Assembly (NCBI GenBank): GCA_035771175.1
Contig: CM069593.1
Span: forward strand, 39,774,741 to 39,838,740
Reading direction: 5' to 3'
Length of the DNA stretch: 64,000 nucleotides
DNA from: Paratinospora sagittata
Taxonomy: Eukaryota > Streptophyta > Magnoliopsida > Ranunculales > Menispermaceae
Below are positions 10,674 through 23,589 of this stretch, in pieces. Below the pieces are notes generated by a model that had not been told where the DNA came from, made no database searches, and saw only the letters and a program-made list of their open reading frames with translations. The position numbers and the translations under genes are program-made. Positions within the stretch are counted from its first letter, which is position 1. The number at the start of each line of letters is the position of its first letter.

Positions 10674-13560
10674 TGTCACGACCCACTATACGTGACGTCA
10701 TGATCGACACGGAAACCTCCGAGTATACCCTCCGTTGGTACATCCGGCGCCCCGTCAGCCTAAAACACATATACGAATCCCCAAAATCAAATACAGTACA
10801 ATCCTAAAAATATCCATCTAACATGATCATAAATGAAATAAAATATTACATCTCCAAGTTACCAAATATAAAATTTCAAAGTTTACAAAATACTACAAAC
10901 CCAACACATCCCAACTATGTATTAATTATACATATACTAGATGTTATCGTGTACATAATTATCAAATTACAAAATTAAATGTACAACACCTACATGAAAC
11001 AAAAACAAGGGATGCTACGCGGTCAAGCTTTCCCTTTCATTTTTCTATCAGATCCTGAAAGAAGAAAGTGAGGTGTGAGCTGCAGCCCGCTCAGTGAATG
11101 TCATTTATAAGTGGCATATATGTGCATTTAATAAAAACATGATAAGATCATAAATCATTGAAATATCATGATGACGAAATAGATTACATACATGCTAACA
11201 TAATAGATCAAGTCATACATAAGACGATGCATAACATTTGTAATCATACTCATGCAATCTTAACACCTCCTGAGTACGGGGGTTCAAGGCTGGTGTGCTA
11301 CACACAGTACCTGAACACACACACAATACTCGTATCCTAATAAGATTTCTGGGGTTGTGCAGCACTTAGGATTAGCCTAAACTAACCTACCCATACACAA
11401 GCCATAAAACTCTCTGCTAGGTACACAACTGGGATCTCCGCTAGACTTACGAGAGTTCCCAAAAAGAGGAAATTCTAACTAGGAGCCTCAACCCAAATTC
11501 TCATCCCAATGAATTATGCTCAAATGTATTTCATGGAATATTAAAACATGCATACCATTATACATAAGCATTTAAAACATTTCTATACTACAATGTCACA
11601 TATAAATAATCCAAAAGTAAAAGAACAATCACTTGATTGGCTAAGTCTAGCCAATCCAATCACCAAAACTCTCCAATTGACTAAACGGGTTCAAGATCAA
11701 TCACAAGACCTGAAAATAACATGGTCCACACAACTGAAAATCAGTCATAAAGTGTGTCAAAACCCCATGTTCAAACCCAATCTAAAGTCAATTAGATTCT
11801 AAATTGATTACCCTCTTGAGCCAATTTCCATATTGCCCAAATTGATCATTTAGACTCAATTAAACTAAGATTGACCTAAATTGAATGTAATAGGGTGATC
11901 TCATGATCCAACCACTAATATACATGACATTCAATTATAATTAGGGTATACATCAAGTCAATTTCATCAATTGACTAAGTCTTGGTCAAAATCCCCAATT
12001 AGGCCAACATAAAACATAAGATCAAAATGAACTATGTCATATCAATTTAACATAGGTTCTAACATTTTAAACCATGATTCTACTTGATTTGGGTCCAATT
12101 AAACAATCCCTAAGTCAATTTCATAAATTGACTTGCTTTGGGTGAAAAGTCCCAATTTGGGCAAAATCCCCAAATTACATGCAAAATTGCCAAAGTACAT
12201 GAAAAATGTCAAATACTTAGCCTAGATCAAAATTAGTCAACCTTAGGGTGTCCATTATGAGAACCACTGAATTCAATCATCAAACAACCCTAATCATGTC
12301 CAATTAGACCTACATTGCATAATTTTCCAGATTTTATATCAAGAGCATCAAAAGCCTCAAATCTGGAAATTTTCATACATAGGCCATATTGCTAATTTTA
12401 CACTAGGCCACCATGTTCAGCCATGCATTTTACTGATCTTGCAACATGAAATCATCCACAATGGCCACTAGGTCAACATAGTTGACATGCAAAGATTTTA
12501 AAAAAGTCTAAGGTCATAAACTAAGTATAGGTCATTTGAACTAAACCCTTCCAATTTCTTGCTAGAAATTGGGGGTTTCACCATTAATGTATTCCTAACA
12601 CTCTCTAATCACACATATGTGACATGAAAGACTCAACTCCAACTTTGGTTTTCCACCCATCGAAGGTTCATCACAATGCATGCATCAAAATGAAACCCTC
12701 ATGCTCAAAATAAAGCTATCATGCAACTAATAGAGAGATTCAAGGAAGAAATGGAGAAAAAAAATGTAAACCTTAGGTGTTCTTGAGCAAGAAACCACCA
12801 AATCCTAATTTTTCCTCTCTTTTCTCTCCTCCAGCACTTCTCTCCTCTTTCTCAAGTGCAAAATGTGCAAATGAGCTGAAAAAACCGAGTCAATAGCCTA
12901 TATAGAAGTGTTTGGGCCCATAACTAAAAGTTGTCAAAAACTGTTAAAAAACCAGTTTTCCTGTTACAATACTTTCACTTAGATAGTCAATTTCATCCAT
13001 ACTACTCACCAATTTAACATCGTAAAGGTTAAAAAGTTTTATGAGTCAGTTACCAACATTTTGGTAAACTTTCAACTCAATCCAACGGTGGGATTGCGAG
13101 ATCCAATTGTTTGATCAAAACTGTTTAAGAAAATTCGAAAATCCTTGAAACAATGTTTGAAGTTTTATAACTCACAGTAGGTAACTCCGATCAAGATCTT
13201 AACCGTTCATAATAAATATCTATCAGATAAGAATGAGCTGAAAAAATTTCAGCTCAATCGGATGACTGATCTAGGAGATCAAACCATTGATGTAATTTGT
13301 GACAAAAATTTCTTCATCCATGGAGCGAGCTCCACTGGATCCAAAATACCATTTTCGACATGTTTTGACGTCGAACGGGTCTCCGATGGTTCCAAAACTT
13401 AATGCGCACTTTCAATGACCTAAAATCATGCAAAGACACTCGAACTTACGTGCTTTGAGCATCAAAATACTTATACACATACGTATACAAATACGTATAC
13501 AGGTACTTTACGGGTACACTATGGGTCAAAATGACGTCACCTAAAGGCACGGGTGCTACA
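10674..13560 (-). repeat. solo LTR of a long-LTR gypsy element, TSD TGGTT
   Basis: The insert is bounded by TGTCACGACC at 10674 and GGTGCTACA ending at 13560, and flanked by perfect 5-bp direct repeats TGGTT (10669-10673 and 13561-13565). No internal domain or coding sequence lies between, so it is a 2887-bp solo LTR left by LTR-LTR recombination. Orientation is assigned as minus by comparison with the LTR attached to gypsy pol at 57095-59842, whose 3' end also reads GTCACGACA on the coding strand. Related LTRs lie at 19961-22628, 35345-38926 (+) and 63291-64000. Confidence 0.92.
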
Positions 13561-13850
13561 TGGTTTGTTGCTCATTATATTCTTAGGTATTGCGTTTCTC
13601 ATCTTCAAAATGGTGAAATTGTAGTTGCAAATGTTAATGGATTATTGTGGTTTGTTCAATATTGTTTTAATTTCTTTTCTTTTTTACTTGTAAATCGATT
13701 GAATAGTTTTTCGATTACTTTAAAATTTGAGTCAATTTTTATGCTTTTTTTAAAATAAAAATAAAAAAAGATTTGTTGAGGAATATCCTCTTCGAGGTTA
13801 AAACCTTAACTCACCCACTCCGATCTCTATTGTTTGTTAGAACTACTTTT

Positions 13851-14350
13851 ATTGTTTATTAGAGATTTTTTGTTTAGAAAATTTGCTAGACATTTTTTTT
13901 AATAATATCTATGTGCGGTTATTTTAATTTTTTTTTGTATACCACTTAGACCTATCCTTATTGTTTGTTAGAGATTTTTTTTTTTAGAAAACTTGCTAGA
14001 GGTTTTTTTTTAGTAATATCTATGAAGGGTTATTTTAATTTTTTTTTTTGTATACCACTTAGACCTATTCTTATTGTTTGTTAGAGATTTTTTTTTAGAA
14101 AACTTGCTAGAGGTTTTTTTTAGTAATAGCTATGTAGGGTTATTTTTATTTTTATTTTAAAAAACTTTCTAGAGATTTTTTTTAGTAATATCTAGGTAGG
14201 GTTATTTTAATTTATTTTTTTTTGTACACCACTTAGACCTATTCTTATTGTTTGTTAGAGATTTTTTTGGGCAAAATTTGCTAGAGATTTTTTTTTAGTA
14301 ATATCTAGATAGGGTTATTTTAATTTTTTTACAAGTTTTTCGTACACCAC
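13851..14350 (+). repeat. ~110-bp AT-rich tandem repeat (about 4 units)
   Basis: ATTGTTTRTTAGAGATTTTT starts units at 13851, 13960, 14073 and 14247. Each continues with CTTGCTAGA, poly-T, AATATCTA, GGTTATTTTAATT and ACCACTTAGACCTATYCTT. The 174-bp gap before the last unit contains a partly deleted copy. It lies upstream of the transposase coding region inside the MULE, possibly in its leader or an intron. Confidence 0.8.
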
Positions 14351-14734
14351 TTAAATCTATTCGGTGTACTGATTGTGGAATTTGGTTAGTTGTATTTTTG
14401 GAATTTTACTTAAAGATCTTAGAAATGTCCAAAGTAAATGTTAAATCTTTTGCCTTAATAATTTACCAGGGATTTTTCTCCGCTTCTCTTTTAAGGTTTT
14501 CTAATTTGGCAGATTAACATTTATTGTAAAGTTATTTATATATATTGTCTTTAGGTGCATTTGTTTCCTCTACGACTTTATTTTCCATTTTTTATGTGTT
14601 TAGTTTAAAATTTTCTTTAGATGCATTTGAAGTATTATTTGCTACATTATTAAAATTCCTGTTGATGAGTTTCTTTTGACTATGTATGTGAATGTAGATT
14701 GCAAACAAATTTGTATTAGTAATATGTTATACTA

Positions 14735-17512
14735 ATGGCAAAATATTACCCGGCCCTCAAGGTGTATCGTATCATAGTCCCCCGATTGGCATTGCAAGAG
14801 TTCGATTCGACATTAGTTTTGAAGAATTTGAAGGGGTTATCCAAAATGTATTGCAGATTACCGGTGGCTCAAAATAAGTATAACCAAAAATGTCCGTTGT
14901 TTCTTAGAGTTGGGAATTTAAATTATACGATTGTTCCAATTAAAAATGAATAAGGGACATATTTGTCATGGTGCAAGAGATTCCACCTCCTAATAATATG
15001 GAGTTAGATGTTGATGTTGTCGGTGGAATTCCAACTCAAGCTCATACGAGGAGTTCCCCAAGCTATGCACATGTAGATGGCCCTAGTGCACGAAGATCAT
15101 TGGAGAACATTGGTCCAAGTACAACGTCGCCCATTGAAGTCGAAAATGTGGGCACAAGACCTGAGTTTGATGATACTTGTTCATCTATCGCACGTTTATC
15201 TATATGTCGCACGTTTATCTGATGATGATGATGATTTCAATATTGATGATGACCATGAACAAATCAGTGAAGATTGCAATGAAGACAGTGACAGTGATGG
15301 AGGGCAAGAGACAGCTAATCCAATCGATTTGAGTAATGCACTCTTGACGATAATACAAAATGATGGTTCTTTGTATACAACTCTATTACAATAGGAAGAC
15401 AATGGGCTGAGCATAGAGGATAATAAGACACGTAAAACTCAATTGCATGGTGTAAGGGGCTCTCACGATACACCTCAACCTACCATGATAGGCTATGAGG
15501 CTCCATCACCGAGTTTCATGGAGCTTAATAATCGGGCCATGACACCAATGTCAGATAATCATGAAAACATATCTATGGGTTAGAATGAGTCACATGATTT
15601 TTGCAAAGGACTCACATTTCCCAGTAAAGAAGACTTGCAACATACTGTGAAGCGATGTTGCATAGCACAACAACGTGAATATGTTGTTGTTGATTCAGAA
15701 CCCAATGTATGGTTAGTTAGGTGCAAGAAGTGGAAGGATGGTTGTCAGTGGAGGTTGCGGGCAGCAAAACGTAAAAGGACAGGGATGTTTGAGATCACAA
15801 AGTGTGAGGGAACCCACACATATGTGTTTCCTCGAATGTCACAGGACCACAGACAATTGAATTTATCACTAATTTTTTGAGGTATTTAAAACTGTAAGGC
15901 GAGATCCTTCAACTTCAGTGGGTGCGCTTCACGAAATGATTAAAGACAAATACAAATACGATGTGCATTAAAGGAAAGTGTGGCTTGCAAAACGGAAGGT
16001 GATGGAGAAGATTTTTGGTGATTGGGAGGAACATACAACGTGCTTCTTAAGTAGATAAATGCATTGAAAGCAACCAATCTATGCACTATTGCAGGAGTTA
16101 TGCACTATAAGGAAGATTCAAAATATCCTGGTGCAGAAGTTTTTTGACGTTGGTTTTGGGCATTTGGTGCTTCAATAGAGGGCTTCAAGCATTGTAGGCC
16201 CATAATACAAATTGATGGTACACACTTATATGGAAAATATCGTGGTAAGATTCTCATTACCACGGGTATTGATGCAGCCAGTCATATATTTCTTCTCGCA
16301 TTTACCATCGTTGAAGAAGAAAATACAGATAATTAAGTGTGGGTCCTCAAAGTCCTTCGATATCAAGTGACGAATAAAGTTGGCATTTGCCTAATCAGTG
16401 ATCGCCATGCAAGTATTTTGGCAACCTTTAGAGACCCCGAGAATGGTTGGACAGAGCTCACTGCATATCATAGATATTGTTTCGACATGTAGGCAGTAAT
16501 TTTAATGATAAAGTACACAACCATGGGTTGAGAGATTTGGCTAAGAAAGTGGGTTCACAACACCAACCACGAAAATTTGAGGCAGTAATGAAAAAACTTG
16601 AACATAAACAAAAAGGTTGCACAAGGTGGCTCAATGTCATTAACAAAAAGTTGTGGACAATGGCATACGATGGTGGAGTGCGGTATGGTTGGATGACTTT
16701 CTATGTAGCTGGTAAGAGTGTCTTCTTTTTCATATCATCGTTTATGACTATTTCAATATGCATGATTATATATATGTGTGTGTGTGTTGATCGTTTTTAT
16801 GTTTGTTATGTGTTTTTCTTATTTTTTTCTTTGTAGAAAGCTTTAATGGTGTTTTAAAAGGGGCTCGAATGTACCCAATCACAGTACTAGTACAGTTGAC
16901 GTTTTACAGAACAGTTGCATGGTTTAATGTTAGACGGGAAGAAATAAAAGAAGCAATTTTTCAAGGGCAATTTTACACCATGTACACTGTTGAGAAGATG
17001 ACGAAATGGGCAGCTAAGGCAGGGGGCCACACGATTACATTGATTGATCGACAGGACGAGACGTTCGAGGTTGTTATTGGGATACAAAGTGCGCGTTTGA
17101 ACAAAGGAGGAAACTAACAAGTTGTCAATCTACATGAGTGTTTTTGTAGTTGTGAAAAATGGCAATGCTATGGAATCTCATGTTCCCACGTACAAGCAGT
17201 GTGTGTCGTTATGCTACTGTCGATTGTGATGCGTACATTGAAGATTGGTACCTCAAGTGTTATGAGCCATAGTTTCATCCAATTACACACGAATCAAATT
17301 GGCCCACGTGTATGATTAAGTTTAAAGTGATTCCTAATTCTATTTATGTTTGTAAATCCGGTAGGCCGAGGACATCACGCATAACAAATGATATGGACAT
17401 AAGAGAACCGTCTTCAAGGATTCGATGCGGGCATTGTGGACGTGAGGGTCACAATCGGCGTCGTTGTCGAGCTCGTCGTGGAAGGGCCACCAAAAATTTA
17501 TTGGCGGCATAA
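14735..17512 (+). pseudogene. MuDR-family MULE transposase, degenerate
   Basis: Fragments in order: an N-terminal region (14735-15222), an acidic Asp/Glu stretch (about 15220-15310), the MuDR DNA-binding domain (15602-15850, with CKKWKDGCQWRLRA and KCEGTHTY), and the DDE core with IDGTHLYGKYRG (Asp at 16214) and ISDRHA (Asp at 16400). Then comes GVRYGWMTFYVA, an intron 16712-16836 with good GT/AG ends, ESFNGVLKGARMYPI, a SWIM zinc finger (17139-17189) and a CCHC knuckle CGHCGREGHNRRRC (17426-17467). The intact enzyme cuts and joins MULE ends in the nucleus. Multiple stops (for example TGA near 16145, TAA near 16335, TAG near 16490, TAA near 17116) and frameshifts kill it. One frameshift is a 19-bp tandem duplication (TCGCACGTTTATCT at 15188 and 15207). 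Confidence 0.92.
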
Positions 17513-17765
17513 TCTTCATGTTTTTTAGATTTTGATAATGATGTAACTTTGTTATTGTAATACGACACTTCTTAATACTTTTGTTGATAAATCAAACTTA
17601 TGTACTTCTTTATTTATATGACAGTGTGTGCATATGGAGATGTGCATCTTATATTATCTCAAATGCATTTCATTTTGCATTTAATTATATAATTTTTGAT
17701 GTTGTTTGAATTTAAAATTTATCTTTAATGCATACGTTCATAATTTTTGGTATTCTAAGTGTTTT

Positions 17766-19850
17766 TAATTCATTTGAACTAAAAGTTCCGGTTGCGGGGT
17801 AAAAAATTCACTGGGGCATGGGAGCGGGGTTCCGCAGGTTCCGGGGGTCCCCGAGATGGTATTTTAAACTAAAAGTTCCAAGTGTTGGACGAAAAAAAAA
17901 AACCCGGCAGATTGGTCCCGGTTACCTCAAACACATTTTCTAAGTCAATTTAGTTCATTTGAACTACAAGTTCCGGTTGGGGGGGGTGAAAAATTCACGG
18001 GGGCATGGGAGTAGGGTTCAGGGGGTCCTTGGAAGGGTATTGAGACTCGCTACAAGTGTCGAACAAAAAAAAAACCCGGCGGATTGGTCTCGGTTGCCTC
18101 AAACGCGTTTTCTAAGTCTATTTAGTTATTTGAACTAAAAGTTATGGTTAGGGGGTGAAAAATTCACCGGGGCATGGGAGCGGTGTTCCGTTAGTTCTGA
18201 GGATCCCTGGGAGGGTATTGGGACTCGCTCCAATCGTCGGAAGAAAAAAAAAAACCGGCGGATTGGTCCCAGTTGCCTCAAACGCATTTTTTAAGTCTAT
18301 TTATTTAATTTGAACTAAAAGTTCCGGTTGCGGGGTGAAAAATTCACCGGGGCATTGGAGCAGGGTTCCGTCTATTCCAAGAGTACGTGGGAGGGTATTG
18401 AGACTTGCTCCAAGTGTTGGACAAAAAAAAAACCTGGCGGATTGGTCCCAGTTGCCTCAAACGCATTTTCTAAGTCAATTTACTTCATTTGAACTAAAAC
18501 TTCCGGTTGGGGGGTGAAAAATTCACCGGGGCATGGGAGAGGGGTTCCGTCTATTCCAGAGGTCCCTTTGGGGGGTATTGGGACTTGCTCAAAGTGTAGG
18601 ACGAAAAAAAACCCTACGGATTAGTTCCGGTTGCCTCAAACGGGTTTTCTAAGTCTATTTAGTTAATTTGAACTAAAAGTTCCAGTTGGGGGGTGAAAAA
18701 TTTATCGGGGAATGGGAGCAGGGTTTTGTCAGTTCCGAGGGTCTGTGGGGAGGGTATTGGGACTCACTCCAAGTGTTGGATGAAAAAAAAACCCGACGGA
18801 TTGGCCCTGGTTGCCTCAAACGCATTTTCTAAGTCAATTTACTTCATTTGAACTAAAACTTTTGGTTGGGGGGTGAAAAATTCATTGGGGCATGGGAACG
18901 GGGTTCCGGGGGTCCCTGGGAGCGTATTGGGACTTGCTCTAAGTGTCGGACGAAAAGAAAACCCGGCGGATTGGTCCCGGTTGCCTCAAACGCATTTTCT
19001 AAGTCAATTATTTTATTTGAACTACAAGTTTCGGTTGGGGGTGAAAAATTCACTAGAGAATGGGAGCGGGTTCCATCAGTTCTGGGGGTCCCTGGGAGGG
19101 TATTGGGACTCGCTCCAAGTGTCGGACGAAAAAAAAACTAGGTGGATTGGTCTCGACTGCCTCAAACGCGTTTTCTAAGTCTATTTAGTTCATTTAAACT
19201 AAAAGTTTCGGTTGGGGGTGAAAAATTCACTGGGGCATGGGAGTGGTGTTCCGTCAGTTCCGGGGGTCTCTGGGAGGGTATTGGGACTCGCTCCAAGTGT
19301 TGGACGAAAAACTTGGCAGATTGGTCTCGGTTGCCTCAAACGCATTTTCTAAGTCTATTTAGTTCATTTGAACTAAAATTTCCAGTTGGGGGGTGAAAAT
19401 TTCACCGGGGCATGGGAGCAGGGTTCGATTCTGGGGGTCCCTATAAGGATATTAGGACTTGTTCCAAGTGTCGGATGAAAAAAAAACCCAACGGATTGGC
19501 CGCGGTTGAGTCAAAAGGGTTTTGTAAGTCAATTTAGTTAATTTGAACTAAAAGTTTCGGTTATGGGGTGAAAAATTCACCGGGACATGGGAGCGGGGTT
19601 CCGTCGGTTTCGGGGGTCCCTGGGAGGGTATTGGGACTCGCTCCAAGTGTCGGACAAAAAACAAATCCGGCAGATTGGTCCCGGTTACCTCAAACGCGTT
19701 TTCTAAGTCTATTTAGTTCATTTGAACTAAAAGTTATGGTTGGGGTGAAAATTTTACAGGGGCATGGGAGTAGGGTTCCGTCAGTTCCGGGGGTCCCTGG
19801 GAGGGTGTTGGGACTCACTCCAAGTGTCTGTCAAGAGGAAAGCATCGTGG
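17766..19850 (+). repeat. right array of ~180-bp tandem repeat (about 12 units)
   Basis: Units begin near TTTGAACTAAAAGTTCCGG at about 17776, 17959, 18132, 18311, 18490, 18669, 18850, 19018, 19196, 19370, 19546 and 19729, with one shortened, rearranged unit near 17865. Each has GGGGTGAAAAATTCACCGGGGCATGGGAG written in variants, GGAGGGTATTGGGACTCGCTCC, a poly-A run of 7-10 and TTGCCTCAAACGCG. It is the inverted counterpart of the left array, with more units. Open frames in it are artefacts of the period. Confidence 0.93.
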
Positions 19851-19960
19851 ATTTGCTGTGGTATAAGAATTTCTTACCTTTTTAAATATATATATATATA
19901 TATGTACTGAAGGCATCTTTTGAGAAGAAGCCTTCGGCTCATATCGATTTGAGCTAAAGT

Positions 19961-22628
19961 TGTCACGACCCACTATCTGTGATGTCATGACCGGCACGGA
20001 ACCCCGGGTATATCCTTCCTCGATACACCCGACATCCCGTCAGCCTTTTAACAACAAACCATAATCCTCAAACTTATATCAAGACATATGGACATAATCA
20101 AAACATTAATGTAAAAACATACACAAATGACAGCCATAATTTTTTTTTTCTAAGTCCACAATTTCAAATATACAAAATAATACTTAACCATGATTACAAC
20201 ACATCTAAGTGTTAAGTATAAGTATTAGGTGTTACATACTACAATTTATCAAAATAAATGCATAAAAGTACTAACACCTACGTCACAAAATGTCGGGAAA
20301 TGCCTCGCAGCTAAGCCTTTCCCTTCCCCTTCCTATATGAACTTGAAAGGATAAGAGTGAGGGGTAAGCTACAACAAGCTCAATGAATGTTCTCTACAAG
20401 TGGCAACATATATATGCATTTAAGTAAAACAATTCAAGATCATTGAAGCAATTTAAATATCATGGATATAATCAAGGTTACATACATGCTCAATATAATG
20501 CATCATGTCATATCAAGACAATACATATCATTTATGACATGGTCATGCAATCCTAAATACCTCATAGGTAAGAATCAATACAAGAGTCTAAATGCGCGAC
20601 ACTCATCACCCGATCGATCTCTTACCTGTATTCTATTATTTCTAGGGTTGTACGAACCATAGGGTTCGCCCACCAAGACAAATACTATGCCTAGATGAAT
20701 CCTAACATACACAACCCATAAAAATCCTCTGTCAGGTCCACAATTAGGGACCATCACTAGACTCACGAGATTCCCCGAAGAAAATCTCATCTAAGAGATT
20801 CAACCCAATTGCAGCCCTATTAGACTATGCTCAAATACATTTCATGGAGCATTTAAGTCATGCATACTATATTGGGTAAGCATTTAAAATCATTCTTTAC
20901 TACAATGTCATATATAGAAGACAACAAGTAAGGAAACACTCACTCTTGATTGGCTAGACCTAACCAATCCAATCCGATCAAATAAAGTACTAGGATGACC
21001 ACAATCACCTTAAGCACTTCAAATTCGCAATTGGCCTACTTGGGTTACTCAAATTAATTCAAATCCCTACATGAAACATGGTTTATACACATTACTGAGA
21101 ATTAGTCCATAAGTGTGCTAAACAACCATGTTTAAACCCAATTTCATAGTCAATTAAGCTCCTAAAATGATTATAACCATATGTCAATTTTCATATTGCC
21201 CAATTCAATCATTTAATACCAATTTAAACTATACATAACCCAAATTGAATGCAATAAGTTGATCTCCCTTGATCCAAACACTATAATACATGACATTCAA
21301 TTATATTAAGGGTCAATTTGACTAACTATCAAGTCAATTTCATCAATTGACTAAATCCAAGTCAAAATCTCTAATTTTGGAAAAATCCCCAAATTACATG
21401 GAAATCACCAAATCACATGGAAATTGCCAAATTACATGGCCTAGGCCAAAATTACTCCACAATAGGGTTTCTATTAATCAAAATCTTAGTTTAGGTCAAA
21501 TCCATTAAACCCCACTAATTTCTTGTTAGAAATTGGGGGTTTTACCATTTATAGACTCTCAACACACTCTAGATTAACATATCTCAATTTCAAGACCTAA
21601 GTCCAACATTGGTTTTCCACCACCCTTCCTAAATTTCGGGATTTATGGGTGAAAAACACTCATTGGGTGTTGATTGAGGTTAGGGAAGGTCATTAGCATA
21701 AAAAAACAAGCATAAAATGGCCTAAACAAGTAAACCCTAGGTCAAGGACCCTTAAAATCCGGGATTCATAAATACCCTAGGTCGAAAATCAGTTTGCATG
21801 CATGAAGGAAAGTGATAGAAGGAAGAAAAATGAGAAAGATGAGGGGGATTTGATTACCTTGGGTGATTTTTGGGCAAAAAACCCTAACTTCTCTTCCTTT
21901 TCTCCTTTCCCCTTTTTATTCTCCTCTCTAAGCTCCTTAAACTCTTTTCTAAGTGAAAATGAGCAAGTGAGCTAAAAAAAAACGAGTTGGTTGTTTTTAT
22001 AGAAAAATTTTAGGCCCACATGAAAAAATACACTTAAATAAAAGGAACAGTTTTCCTCCTGCAATTACTTGCACTTAGATAATCAATTTCTTGTAAACGA
22101 CTCACTAATTTAAATCTTAACAATTCAAAAGTTTTATGAGTCAGTTACCAACATTCTGGTAAAATTTCAGCTCAATACAATGGTGGAATTGCGAAATCCA
22201 ACCATTTGATCAAAACTGCGCAAGAAAATTGACAAATTCGAGAAACATTGTTTGGAGTCTTATACCTCACAATAGACAATTCTGATCAAGATCTTCACTG
22301 TATAATGAAGATCTATCAGAGGAGAATAAGCTGACAAAATTTCAGCCCAATCGAACCACGGATCTAGGAGATCAAGTAATTAATACAATCGGTGACATAA
22401 ATTTCTTCCTCTATGGAACAAGCTCCATTGATCCAAAACACCATTTTTGACATGTGTCGACGCCGAACGGGTCTCCAATCATTCCGAGACTTTACGCACA
22501 AATTAAACAACTTAAAAGCATGTAAAGACACTTGAACTAGCACGCGTCGAGCATCAAATACGTATGCCCATACTTATACAAGTACTCTACGGGTCAAAAT
22601 GACGTCATCCTAAGGTACGAGCGTTATA
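19961..22628 (-). repeat. long gypsy LTR inserted in the right MULE end
   Basis: It starts TGTCACGACCCACTATCTG and ends GAGCGTTATA, matching the LTR at 10674-13560 over its whole length at moderate identity (about 2.67 kb). The expected terminal CA has become TA. The flanking pentamers (AAAGT and GAAGG) match at only three of five positions, so it is an old insertion or the ends have changed. It separates the inner and outer parts of the MULE's right terminal repeat. No coding sequence is present. Confidence 0.82.
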
Positions 22629-22795
22629 GAAGGCGTCTTTTGGAAAGACGCCTTCGACATGGCAAAAAAAAAACATTTGTATCTGCACCAACGTGAAAAA
22701 TTTACTATTGAAGTTGGGTATATGAGTCATAAATTTGGAAAACATGATATTAGGGTCATAATTTTAATTAATTATACTAATCAAGTCAAAACCCC
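22629..22795 (-). repeat. right terminal inverted repeat of the MULE
   Basis: Read on the minus strand from 22795, it repeats the blocks of the left end: GGGGTTTTGACTTG, AATTAATTAAAATTATGACC, a poly-T tract and GCCATGTC. It finishes with the near-perfect palindrome GAAGGCGTCTTTT/GGAAAGACGCCTTC (22629-22655). The part of the end internal to the inserted LTR is at 19900-19960. Confidence 0.78.
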
Positions 22796-23589
22796 GTGAT
22801 CCCGAGGGGTGTTCCCAGCCCAAGATCCATTCGTTGGTTCAAAGGCAATTCTAGGAGCTATTTCCCTTGTTTAAAAGCAATCCCGAAAAATCAATGAATG
22901 GTTAACTCAGTGAAAGCGTGTTGTGTCTGAAAGTCATCCTTGTATAGAAATTTCAAAGTTTGATTTTTGGAGGCTTTTTCGTTGGGAGAGATCTATTATT
23001 CAGCTCTTGACTCCAACAAAGACTAATTCCCTATTTAAAAGGTGTGGGAATACCTAGTGAAAAACTTAAAAAAAAAAAAAAAGCAATCTCGAAAACATTT
23101 CTCCAGTCCAACAAACTAAAAAGCCAAGCTTTGTTGGTAGATGGTTGAGGTGTGTTTAGAGAAGCTGAGTTTGCATCTAGATATTTGGTATGAAAATAGG
23201 CTAAAACAACAATTACATATAATTGTATTATATATGGTTGCTAAGTGAGGTTAACATGTTTGTTGTTAACAAACATTTTAGGTACATATTCAAATCTCTG
23301 TTGCAAACAAACATTTATGTGTCAATATAAGGAAAGTTAATCTAATGTACGAATCTAACTAATATGAGAATATCTAGAAAGAGATATGACTTTGACAAGT
23401 AAAATGATGATGACAATGATTCAAAGAAAACAACCTATTTTACTATTATTATTGTTGATATATAATCTAACTAACACCAAATAGATAAACATGTGTAGGA
23501 GATGATCGTATCTAGAAGTATTAACTCTTCGACTACGGCGAGGGTTTATCAGCAAGATCTGAGAAGAAGAGAGAAAGCAATAGGACAAT
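22796..23589. other. host or older repeat flank, no gene seen
   Basis: Mixed-composition sequence with a poly-A run at 23068-23083. No coding frame with recognisable content. It is the right flank of the MULE and the left flank of a solo LTR. Confidence 0.5.

Larger units (their letters stand above)
5003..22795. mobile_element. giant Mutator-like element (MULE) with satellite-array ends
   Basis: Both ends carry the same terminal sequence in inverted orientation: GGGTTTTTTACTTTATTG from 5003, and the reverse complement GGGGTTTTGACTTGATTAG ending at 22795. Each continues into a matching AATTATGACCCTAATA block. A third copy of this end occurs at 31868. Inside each end is an array of a ~180-bp repeat, inverted between the two sides. 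The interior encodes a MuDR-family transposase (+) and a PMD protein (-), both decayed. Two LTRs (10674-13560 and 19961-22628) are later insertions; without them the element is about 12.2 kb. I find no 9-bp target duplication at the proposed borders (TAGCCGAAA left, GTGATCCCG right). Confidence 0.8.

Noticed and set aside
18335..19885. Several open frames of 60-105 codons with repeated sequence such as VPGRVLGLAPSVG
   Set aside because: They are translations of the ~180-bp tandem repeat; the phase follows the repeat period and no codon pattern is kept.
4933..22806. GATCCCGA near both MULE borders as a target duplication
   Set aside because: The left copy (4933-4940) lies about 60 bp outside the terminus supported by three independent TIR copies; more likely coincidence.
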